Positions 32,851 to 39,338 of a DNA stretch of 39,338 nt are shown in pieces. Position 1 is the first letter of the stretch. Each line of letters opens with the position of its first letter. Below the pieces are notes generated by a model. The model saw nothing but the letters and a program-made list of their open reading frames with translations, did no database searches and was not told where the DNA came from. The stretch spans positions 1 through 39,338 of the forward strand of contig JAOZOH010000011.1 of the NCBI GenBank assembly GCA_029933365.1. The letters run 5' to 3'. The position numbers were made by a program, and so were the translations under genes. The DNA is from Desulfuromusa sp. (lineage in GTDB: Bacteria > Desulfobacterota > Desulfuromonadia > Desulfuromonadales > Geopsychrobacteraceae).

Positions 32851-34581
32851 ATGCGTTACTCCCAATACTTTCTGCCGACTCTCAAAGAAACTCCTGCCGA
32901 TGCTGAAGTCGTTAGTCATCAGCTGATGATGCGAGCCGGAATGATCCGTAAGGTTGCCGCCGGTATCTATAGCTATCTCCCCTTTGGTTTGCGTTCGCTG
33001 CGTAAGATGGAACAGATCATCCGTGAAGAGATGAACCGAGCCGGTGCGATAGAATGCCTGATGCCGATGGCGAATCCTGCAGAGCTGTGGCAGGAATCGG
33101 GTCGCTGGGAGAAGTATGGTAAGGAACTGTTGCGCTTCAAAGATCGCAAATCTGCCGATTTCTGTATGGGACCAACCCACGAAGAGGTGATTACCGATAT
33201 CGTCCGTAATACGGTCAACTCTTATAAACAATTGCCGTTGAATCTCTATCAAATTCAGACCAAGTTTCGCGATGAGATCCGCCCCCGTTTCGGGCTGATG
33301 AGAGGCCGGGAATTTGTGATGAAAGATGCTTATTCTTTCGATATGGATGATGCTGGTGCTGATAGTTCTTACGCTAAAATGTATCAGGCTTATCGAAATA
33401 TTTTTAACCGCTGCGGGCTTAACTTTCGTTCTGTAGAAGCGGACAGTGGCGCTATCGGGGGCAATTTTTCCCATGAGTTTATGGTATTAGCTGAATCTGG
33501 CGAGGATGGAATCGTCTCTTGTGACAACTGTGAGTATGCCGCCAATGTGGAGAAGGCTGAGCTGATCTATCGTGATATAGAAACTCCAGCGGCCACGCAG
33601 GAACTGCAAAAGGTGGATACCCCGGGGCAGAAAACCATTGAAGAGGTTGCAGCATTCCTCCAAATAGGACCCCAACAGTTGGTGAAAACTTTGATTGTTC
33701 AGACCTCAGACGATGAAGTGCTGGCGGTTCTGTTGCGCGGCGACCGAGAGTTGAACACAATTAAACTTGCTAATTTACTTGATGTTGATTGGGTTTTGAT
33801 GGCAGAGGACGACGTCGTCAAACAGGCGACCGGAGCGCCTACCGGGTTTGCCGGGCCGATCGGGTTGAAAATTCGTGTGCTTGCTGATGCTGAAATTAAG
33901 GGAATGGCTGATTTTGTCGTTGGCGGCAATGCGGTCGATGTCCATTTTATCGGTGCAAACCAAGTCCGTGACTTTGCGATCAGCCAGTTTGCTGACCTTC
34001 GCCAGGCCGTAGCAGGAGACCCCTGCCCCCGTTGTGAAAAGGGGAAATTTGAAAGCTGGCGCGGGATTGAAGTCGGTCATATTTTTAAGCTGGGAATCAA
34101 GTATTCTGAAGCCATGAATGCTACGGTGCTGGATGCTGATGGAAAATCTCGCCCTCTGGTTATGGGATGTTATGGGATTGGCGCAGGCCGTACTGTAGCT
34201 GCGGCGATTGAACAGAATCATGATGAGAATGGCATGATCTTGCCGATGCCACTGGCTCCCTTCCAGGTTCTGGTAACGATGTTGAATCCTAAAGATGACC
34301 AGGTCCGTGAGGCTGCAGAAAAAATCTATCAGCAACTGCTTGCTGCAAATATTGAAGTATTGCTCGACGATCGTGATGAACGCCCTGGAATTAAATTCAA
34401 GGATGCTGATCTGATTGGAATTCCGTTACGGGTGACAGTTGGTGCCCGCAATTTAAAAGAGGACAACGTTGAGTTGAAAGAGAGAAAGAGCGGCACCGTG
34501 TCGATGTTTTCAACTGATGATATTGTTCAACAGTTACAACAGCTGGTTGCTGAGGCTCTGGCATTTGAGCTGGAAAGCTGA
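32851..34581 (+). CDS. proS: Prolyl-tRNA synthetase (bacterial type with editing domain)
   Basis: Charges tRNA-Pro. The 576 residues fit the bacterial form. Class II motif 1 is in the N-terminal region (YSYLPFGLRSLRKMEQIIREE shortened, key G-R), motif 2 is near 135-155 (FRDEIRPRFGLMRGREFVMKDAYSF, key F-x-E-R-GREF), and motif 3 is GCYGIGAGRTVAAAIEQ near 444. The YbaK-like insertion domain (about 230-400), which clears Ala-tRNA-Pro, is present with KTLIVQ near 275. The anticodon-binding domain is at the end. AGGAA precedes the ATG at 32851. Confidence 0.97.
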   Translation: MRYSQYFLPTLKETPADAEVVSHQLMMRAGMIRKVAAGIYSYLPFGLRSLRKMEQIIREEMNRAGAIECLMPMANPAELWQESGRWEKYGKELLRFKDRKSADFCMGPTHEEVITDIVRNTVNSYKQLPLNLYQIQTKFRDEIRPRFGLMRGREFVMKDAYSFDMDDAGADSSYAKMYQAYRNIFNRCGLNFRSVEADSGAIGGNFSHEFMVLAESGEDGIVSCDNCEYAANVEKAELIYRDIETPAATQELQKVDTPGQKTIEEVAAFLQIGPQQLVKTLIVQTSDDEVLAVLLRGDRELNTIKLANLLDVDWVLMAEDDVVKQATGAPTGFAGPIGLKIRVLADAEIKGMADFVVGGNAVDVHFIGANQVRDFAISQFADLRQAVAGDPCPRCEKGKFESWRGIEVGHIFKLGIKYSEAMNATVLDADGKSRPLVMGCYGIGAGRTVAAAIEQNHDENGMILPMPLAPFQVLVTMLNPKDDQVREAAEKIYQQLLAANIEVLLDDRDERPGIKFKDADLIGIPLRVTVGARNLKEDNVELKERKSGTVSMFSTDDIVQQLQQLVAEALAFELES

Positions 34582-34594
34582 TTTTCCGACCAAT

Positions 34595-34690
34595 CCTTCT
34601 CCCTGATAGAGAAGGTGGCCGTAGGCCGGATGAGGGGGAAGTCTGTCACAATACCCCCTCACCCTGACCCTCTCCCTCAGGGAGAGGGGA
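34595..34690. repeat. REP-like palindromic element (CTCTCCCT family)
   Basis: Imperfect inverted repeat: left CTTCTCCCTGATAGAGAAGG and GGATGAGGGG, right CCCCCTCACCCTGACCCTCT and CCCTCAGGGAGAGGGG. Elements of this pattern are common in many proteobacterial genomes. It occupies the 150-bp gap between proS and the DUF4388 gene. Confidence 0.75.
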
Positions 34691-34731
34691 CTATTTGAAG
34701 CATAACAGAAAATTTATACTGATCAGAAACT

Positions 34732-35961
34732 ATGACCACACTCAAAATCAACAACAATGGTTCGCTGAAGTTGCCCGCGGATATATATCGCCCGTTAGGG
34801 GGACAGCCTCTTACGGTTATTTCTTCCTCTTCGGTGCACTTGCTGCTGGGACGTCCTGAAGCGGAAGGACCGGTGTTGATTTCAGGAGTTCTGGAAGAAG
34901 GAGCTATTACTGATCTTCTCTCCTACTTTAATATGTTTCGTAAAACCGGTATTTTGCATATCGAATTGGATGGTGGCCTGAAATCGCTCTATTTTCAGGA
35001 GGGAGAGATCGTCTTTGCGACCAGCTCTTTTGCCTGTGAAGACTTGGGAGAAGTGCTGTTTTCTCTCGGGAAAATTGAGCAGGACGCATTGCGAAAGTTA
35101 CGTGCGCTGGTCAGTAAAAGTACCCCCCTGGGGAAATTGTTGGTTGAGAGTGGTGTTGTCGCCCCAAAGGATCTCTGGCTGGCAGCTCGTAGTCAGGTTG
35201 AGCATATTATCTATACCCTTTTTTCTGCCAATTCTGGTGGGTTCTACTTTCAATCTATGCCGATCGAACAGGAACAGATTTTACGCCTGTCGATGAGCAC
35301 TCAGAATATCATCATGGAAGGGTTGCGCAGGCTTGATGAAAGAGCCTTGTTTATGCGCAAAATTATCTCTCTCGACTATTTCCCCCTGGAGACTGGCAAA
35401 GATGCTACGGATCTAACGCAGGCTGAAGCACGGTTGATGAACGTGGCCCAGGCCGGGCAGCAGACGGCACGGGATCTGTTTCGAAAAATTGGATTGCGTG
35501 AATTTGATGGGATGCGGATTTTATTTGGTCTGATAGAAAAACGGCTGATCCGTATGGAGGATACCCCGACATCTAAGATTGAAGGGGTCCCGGGGCAGAT
35601 ATTGGCGGCCTACAATAGCCTTTTTAAAGTTATTTTTGCACGGGTGATCAAGGTTCGCCCACAGTTTCCTCAGGAGGTAGCTCAATCGCTGCGTGATTTG
35701 CCACAGCCCTATTCGTTTGTATTACGAGATGTGGAACTGCAGGATGACGGCACTCTTGATGGTCACCGAATCGTCACAAACCTGGTTGGTTTGGAGGAGG
35801 GGGATAAGAAAAAATTGCTGGCTGATTCCCTCTGCGAGGTTGCTTTTACCGAAACAATGGCGTTGCGTCGTGATCTGGATGCTGAACAGGCTAGACCATT
35901 GATTGCCCGGGTTCAGGAAGTCACGACCAAAATTCGGGATATGATCGGGAGAAACGAATGA
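34732..35961 (+). CDS. DUF4388-domain protein
   Basis: Protein of 409 residues. The N-terminal 30 residues (LKINNNGSLKLPADIYRPLG) look like an AbrB/SpoVT strand-helix element. A DUF4388 (PATAN-type) domain follows at about 50-200, with the signature ISGVLEEGAITDLLSYFNMFRKTGIL and IYFQEGEIVFA-like LYFQEGEIVFATSS. The rest is helical and winged-helix-like (TARDLFRKIGLREFDGMRILFGLIEK). Such proteins are abundant in Desulfuromonadia and Myxococcota and are linked with regulatory networks, without a firm function. Its stop overlaps the pyrF start by 4 bases. Confidence 0.83.
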   Translation: MTTLKINNNGSLKLPADIYRPLGGQPLTVISSSSVHLLLGRPEAEGPVLISGVLEEGAITDLLSYFNMFRKTGILHIELDGGLKSLYFQEGEIVFATSSFACEDLGEVLFSLGKIEQDALRKLRALVSKSTPLGKLLVESGVVAPKDLWLAARSQVEHIIYTLFSANSGGFYFQSMPIEQEQILRLSMSTQNIIMEGLRRLDERALFMRKIISLDYFPLETGKDATDLTQAEARLMNVAQAGQQTARDLFRKIGLREFDGMRILFGLIEKRLIRMEDTPTSKIEGVPGQILAAYNSLFKVIFARVIKVRPQFPQEVAQSLRDLPQPYSFVLRDVELQDDGTLDGHRIVTNLVGLEEGDKKKLLADSLCEVAFTETMALRRDLDAEQARPLIARVQEVTTKIRDMIGRNE

Positions 35962-36689
35962 AACAAGACGCTAGAGAGCGATTAATTTTTGCTTTGGATG
36001 TTGATGATTTTTCTACAGCAGAAAAATGGGTCGAGACACTGCAGGGAAATGTTGGGCTGTTCAAGGTCGGAAAGCAGCTGTTTACCCGTTGTGGTCCTGA
36101 AGTTGTCAAGATGGTGCAGGATCATGGTGGCGAGGTTTTTCTTGATCTGAAATATCATGATATCCCGAATACTGTGGCCAAAGCGGCAGTTGAGGCCTGT
36201 AAACTGGGGGTGAAAATTTTTAATGTCCATGCTCTGGGGGGGGCAGAAATGATGCGTAAAACAGTGCAGGAGGTTGATGCTTACTGCGCTGTTGCTGGCG
36301 TTGATCGACCGATGATGCTGGCTGTGACGATTCTCACTTCAGCGACAGAAGAAACTTTACGTGAAATTGGAATCGATCGATCGGTTGCCGAGATGGTGCC
36401 CCGTCTGGCCAAGCTGGCTCAGGATGCTGGATTTGATGGAGTGGTGGCTTCACCAAAGGAGGTCACTCTGATCCGTGCTGCTTGTGGTGATGATTTTGCC
36501 ATTGTTACCCCAGGTGTCCGCCCGACTTTTGCCGCTCTGGATGATCAAAAGCGGGTTACGACTCCGGCAGAGGCGATTGCTGCAGGAGCTACGGCTCTGG
36601 TGATTGGGCGCCCCATCTCCGCTGCCAGTGACCCTTTAGACGCTGCTGGTAAAATTTTGCGTGAAATTGAGGATGCACTGGTAAACTGA
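35958..36689 (+). CDS. pyrF: Orotidine 5'-phosphate decarboxylase
   Basis: Last step of UMP synthesis. The 243 residues form a TIM barrel with the catalytic Asp-Lys-Asp array in FLDLKYHDIPNTV near residue 60, and the phosphate-binding ends VTPGVRP near 183 and ALVIGRPIS near 213. It overlaps the DUF4388 gene by ATGA and its TGA shares one base with the start of rlmB, so all three genes are translationally linked. Confidence 0.97.
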   Translation: MKQDARERLIFALDVDDFSTAEKWVETLQGNVGLFKVGKQLFTRCGPEVVKMVQDHGGEVFLDLKYHDIPNTVAKAAVEACKLGVKIFNVHALGGAEMMRKTVQEVDAYCAVAGVDRPMMLAVTILTSATEETLREIGIDRSVAEMVPRLAKLAQDAGFDGVVASPKEVTLIRAACGDDFAIVTPGVRPTFAALDDQKRVTTPAEAIAAGATALVIGRPISAASDPLDAAGKILREIEDALVN

Positions 36690-37432
36690 TGGCCGACTAT
36701 CTTTACGGGATCAACCCGATCCGTGAGGCATTTCAAGGTGCTGGACGTAAGCCCCTTGAATTGCTGGTTATCAGTGGTGAACGAAATGATCGCCTTGACG
36801 ATCTGGTTTCTCAGGCAAAACAGCAAAGTTTGAAAATCAATTATTTTGAGCGCCGTGAACTTGATCGGTTGGCGGGTCATAGTCACCACCAAGGTGTTCT
36901 GTTGGCACTGACCCCTTTTAACTATGCGGATTTTACCGGTCTGCTACGAGGCTGGCGTACCAGCGGAGAAGTTGCGTTCTTTCTTCTTCTCGATGGTATT
37001 ACCGATCCGCATAACTTTGGTGCAATCCTTCGTAGTGCTGAGGTTGCCGGTTGTCGGGCTGTCATCGTAGCCAAGGATCGTTCTTGTCCCGTCACTTCTG
37101 TGGTCGAAAAAACTGCTGCTGGAGCTCTTTCCCATTTAGCGCTGTGTCAGGTAACTAATCTTTCGCGCGCTATTGATGAACTTAAGAGTGTGGGAATCTG
37201 GTGCTATGGGTTGGCTGGTGATGGGGAAGCCCAAGATCTTTTTGCAACTGATTTAACCGGAAATTTAGCTCTGGTTGTTGGCAGTGAAGGCAAGGGATTA
37301 CGACCGAATATCCGCAATCACTGTGATGCCTTGTTGGCAATTCCTATGGTGGGGCAAGTTAATTCGTTGAATGCTTCGGTTGCTACTGGAATTGCTCTGT
37401 TTGAAGTTGTCAGGCAGAATAAACAGAAATGA
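36689..37432 (+). CDS. rlmB: 23S rRNA 2'-O-ribose methyltransferase RlmB (TrmH family)
   Basis: SPOUT-class methyltransferase of 247 residues. An N-terminal substrate-binding domain (YLYGINPIREAF at 3-14, HHQGVLLALTPF near 66) is followed by the knotted SpoU domain: LLDGITDPHNFGAILRSAE near 104, VGSEGKGLRPNIRNHCD near 200 and IPMVGQVNSLNASVATGIAL near 220. Modification of G2251 is known for E. coli RlmB. The start shares one base with the pyrF stop, and the TGA stop lies within the left end of repeat copy C. Confidence 0.94.
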   Translation: MADYLYGINPIREAFQGAGRKPLELLVISGERNDRLDDLVSQAKQQSLKINYFERRELDRLAGHSHHQGVLLALTPFNYADFTGLLRGWRTSGEVAFFLLLDGITDPHNFGAILRSAEVAGCRAVIVAKDRSCPVTSVVEKTAAGALSHLALCQVTNLSRAIDELKSVGIWCYGLAGDGEAQDLFATDLTGNLALVVGSEGKGLRPNIRNHCDALLAIPMVGQVNSLNASVATGIALFEVVRQNKQK

Positions 37433-37580
37433 TGGCGTCGCAAAAAGTTCGCCCCACGGTGTTGCAGCAGTTTTTCAAGACCTTGACATACCACATGTAT
37501 GCCTTCGCCCTTGAAAAACCACTACGCCTTGTGGGACGGAATTTTTGCTTAGCCAGCCGATTCATTTTTGCGAGTGCATC
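37431..37580 (+). repeat. GATGGC palindromic repeat, copy C
   Basis: Starts GATGGCGTCGCAAAAAGTTC and ends AATTTTTGCTTAGCCAGC, with homology to copy A continuing about 24 bp further (GATTCATTTTTGCGA). It begins inside the TGA of rlmB and fills most of the 196-bp gap to cyuA. The left and right inner halves (CACGGTGTTGCAGCAG, CACTACGCCTTGTGG) are less symmetrical than in copy A. Confidence 0.85.
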
Positions 37581-37628
37581 AGCAAATAGCATAGGATGTT
37601 TTCTGCGCAAAATAGGGAATAGATTATT

Positions 37629-38909
37629 ATGAACTTACTTAAAATAATTCTTCAGCAGGAAGTTTATCCAGCGCTTGGTTGTACTGAGCCAACTGCTGTC
37701 GCTTATGCTGCCAGTATTGCGGCGCAGGAACTGTCTGGCTCTCTGGAACAAATTGCCATCAGTGTTGATTCCGGTGTCTACAAGAATGGCTTGGCTGTTA
37801 CGGTACCGAATACTAATGGTGAAAGAGGCAATCTGATTGCTGGAGTCCTAGGAGCTTTGATCCGGAAACCGGAACTTAAGATGCAAATTCTGGATGGCGG
37901 TTCTGCGGAACTGATCGATCGGGCGAAAAAGTTAATCCTGGGCAAAAAGGCGACCATTACCTGCGATACTGAAAAGCATGGTCTCCACATTGAAGTTACA
38001 GTTTCAGATGGTGTTTCCACGGTTAAAGCCACTTTAGTCGATAATCATACGAACCTGGTTTTGCTTGAAAAAGATGGAGAAGTTCTTTTTAGCGCTGACC
38101 CGGCTGATGAAACGCTGCAGAAGTTTGACTACAAGAGCGTTCTTAAAGATATGCATATTGCTGATCTGGTTGATTTGGCTGAGCAACTGGATGAAGAGGA
38201 TTACGCTTATCTCCTGGAAGGCGTCCGTTATAATCAGGCAATTTCGACAAAAGGGTTAGAGATAAAAAAAGTTGGTTATTATCTTGCCGATCTCAAGGAG
38301 AAGGGTTATCTCCAGGATGATGTTTTCTCATCGACCAAAATTCTAGCCGCAGCTGCGGCAGATGGTCGAATGGATGGACTCAATATGCCGGTTATGTCGA
38401 GCGGCGGCAGTGGCAATCAGGGGATTGTTGCGATTCTTGTCCCCTACAATGTGGGCCTCTGCTTTGATGTCGATGAGCGTAAGATTGTTGAAAGTATCGC
38501 ATTATCTCATCTGGTCAACAGCTACATTAAATGTTTCACGGGCAGCTTGTCTCCCATCTGTGGTTGCTCCATTGCTGCAGGAGTTGGTGCTGCCGTTGCC
38601 ATTGTCTACCAGCAAGCGGGTAAAAATATCGATCAAATGACCCTGGCAGTCAATAATCTGATCAGTGACCTGGGTGGTATGTTGTGTGATGGAGCGAAGG
38701 GGGGCTGTGCTTTAAAGGTGGTCAGTTCGACCGACTCGGCCATTCGCTCTGCCTACATGGCTTTGAACAATCACGGGATCACCTCTGTCGAAGGTTTTGT
38801 CGGCCGGACCGCTGAGGAAACGATTCAAAACCTTAGTCGTATTAGTGAGGTAGGGATGGCTGGGGTCGATGCGACAATGATTCAGATTATGCTGGAAAAA
38901 AACAGTTGA
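37629..38909 (+). CDS. cyuA: L-cysteine desulfidase family protein (UPF0597, CyuA/YhaM-like)
   Basis: Protein of 426 residues in the UPF0597 family (E. coli YhaM/CyuA), related to serine dehydratase alpha chains and to archaeal cysteine desulfidase. It breaks L-cysteine to pyruvate, ammonia and sulfide with an iron-sulfur cluster. Cluster-type cysteines are in the conserved ALGCTEPTAVAYA near residue 16, CFTGSLSPICGCSIAAGVGA near 300 and GGMLCDGAKGGCALKVV near 350. Length fits. It stands alone downstream of repeat copy C with a weak ribosome-binding site. Confidence 0.9.
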   Translation: MNLLKIILQQEVYPALGCTEPTAVAYAASIAAQELSGSLEQIAISVDSGVYKNGLAVTVPNTNGERGNLIAGVLGALIRKPELKMQILDGGSAELIDRAKKLILGKKATITCDTEKHGLHIEVTVSDGVSTVKATLVDNHTNLVLLEKDGEVLFSADPADETLQKFDYKSVLKDMHIADLVDLAEQLDEEDYAYLLEGVRYNQAISTKGLEIKKVGYYLADLKEKGYLQDDVFSSTKILAAAAADGRMDGLNMPVMSSGGSGNQGIVAILVPYNVGLCFDVDERKIVESIALSHLVNSYIKCFTGSLSPICGCSIAAGVGAAVAIVYQQAGKNIDQMTLAVNNLISDLGGMLCDGAKGGCALKVVSSTDSAIRSAYMALNNHGITSVEGFVGRTAEETIQNLSRISEVGMAGVDATMIQIMLEKNS

Positions 38910-38957
38910 TTTTTCTCTTGCATTCCGGTTTTTCTTGGGTTATAAGTCCCGTCTTGT

Positions 38958-39033
38958 GCTGGCGTAGCTCAATTGGCAGAGCACCTCACTTGTAATGAGG
39001 ATGTTGGGGGTTCAATTCCTCTCGCCAGCTCCA
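38958..39033 (+). tRNA. tRNA-Thr (TGT)
   Basis: Complete cloverleaf: acceptor GCTGGCG with CGCCAGC, anticodon stem CCTCA/TGAGG, loop CTTGTAA giving anticodon TGT, T-loop TTCAATT, discriminator T and encoded CCA. Confidence 0.97.
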
Positions 39034-39085
39034 GCTCAAACAGGCAGCTTGTACGGCTTGAAAATATAGAATAAGGAAATCCCCT

Positions 39086-39170
39086 GGAGGGGTTCCCGAG
39101 TGGCCAAAGGGATCAGACTGTAAATCTGACGGTGAAACCTTCGGAGGTTCGAATCCTCCCCCCTCCACCA
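39086..39170 (+). tRNA. tRNA-Tyr (GTA)
   Basis: Long-variable-arm class II tRNA: acceptor GGAGGGG with CCCCTCC, anticodon loop CTGTAAA giving GTA, T-arm GGAGG-TTCGAAT-CCTCC, discriminator A and encoded CCA. Confidence 0.97.
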
Positions 39171-39291
39171 TTAACGACTTGCCGGACAAAGCCCGGTTGC
39201 TGTGCGCCAGGAGGCTGTTGAGCCGAAGGTACTGGGGCAGAGCCGCGTGGAAGTCCTTGTCCGCAAAAAAAGTAAATATCGGTAGGTTTTG
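39171..39291 (+). other. Structured spacer between tRNA-Tyr and tRNA-Gly
   Basis: 121-bp spacer, more GC-rich than nearby gaps. CGGACAA (39183-39189) pairs with TTGTCCG (39257-39263) to enclose inner pairs CCAG/CTGG and GGCT-GTTG-AGCC. It could be a processing structure or small RNA. Twelve bases (CCGAAGGTACTG) differ by one from the familiar 5S rRNA loop-E segment, but the rest does not look like 5S. Confidence 0.4.
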
Positions 39292-39338
39292 GCGGGAGTA
39301 GCTCAGCTGGCTAGAGCATCAGCCTTCCAAGCTGAGGG
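39292..39338 (+). tRNA. tRNA-Gly (TCC), truncated by the window end
   Basis: Acceptor 5' strand GCGGGAG, D-arm AGCTCAGCTGG, anticodon stem TCAGC/GCTGA with loop CTTCCAA (anticodon TCC). The variable loop, T-arm and acceptor 3' strand lie beyond the window. Thr-Tyr-Gly order suggests the tRNA-tuf operon. Confidence 0.93.

Noticed and set aside
37429..37632. Possible 67-codon frame over repeat copy C
   Set aside because: It is the translation of the repetitive element itself; similar frames would appear at every copy.

Overview
The window looks like chromosomal DNA of a Desulfuromonadia bacterium (Geobacter/Desulfuromonas/Pelobacter-type). The clues are the multihaem cytochromes with MtrA/MtrB-type and DUF3373 outer-membrane partners, an octahaem tetrathionate-reductase-family cytochrome, a DUF4388 protein, and the order ispG - proS - DUF4388 - pyrF - rlmB. 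The genus is an inference. Base composition is moderate and intergenic regions are rich in short palindromic repeats.

Layout. 1-5.2 kb: potassium uptake (trkA-trkH), then a facing operon of a small conserved protein, rluD and pgeF. 5.4-6.8 kb: a small PAS-like protein and a stand-alone receiver, convergent with a membrane-anchored cytochrome b5-like protein; a MITE-like element fills the gap and carries both stop codons. 7-9.7 kb: a coupled speE-speA polyamine pair. 10-15.4 kb: proC, a LysE-type exporter, a cNMP-binding protein with an AI-2E family permease, and uvrC. 15.7-18.6 kb: a Cache-domain chemoreceptor and an NrfJ-like OB-fold lipoprotein.

19.4-28.7 kb is a respiratory region. A plus-strand set encodes a small monohaem cytochrome, a DUF3373 porin and an octahaem cytochrome. 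A minus-strand pair encodes a decahaem MtrA/DmsE-type lipoprotein and an MtrB/PioB-type beta-barrel, with a divergent LysR regulator. A YefM/RelE-type toxin-antitoxin module bounded by two near-identical palindromic repeats lies between the two sets. The mtrB-like gene is the most striking object: its reading frame is interrupted by one in-frame UGA at codon 614. The same frame continues for about 150 codons to a normal barrel C-terminus ending in Phe, and a compact SECIS-like hairpin lies just after the UGA. I read it as a candidate selenocysteine-containing outer-membrane porin of an electron conduit.

28.8-39.3 kb is mostly housekeeping: rlmD, ispG, a bacterial relative of the tRNA-queuosine mannosyltransferase, proS, a DUF4388 protein, pyrF, rlmB and a cysteine desulfidase (cyuA). 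It ends in tRNA-Thr, tRNA-Tyr and a truncated tRNA-Gly, an order that usually leads into tuf in this group. At least four families of palindromic or MITE-like elements are scattered between genes. No CRISPR array, rRNA operon, phage or classical insertion sequence was seen.
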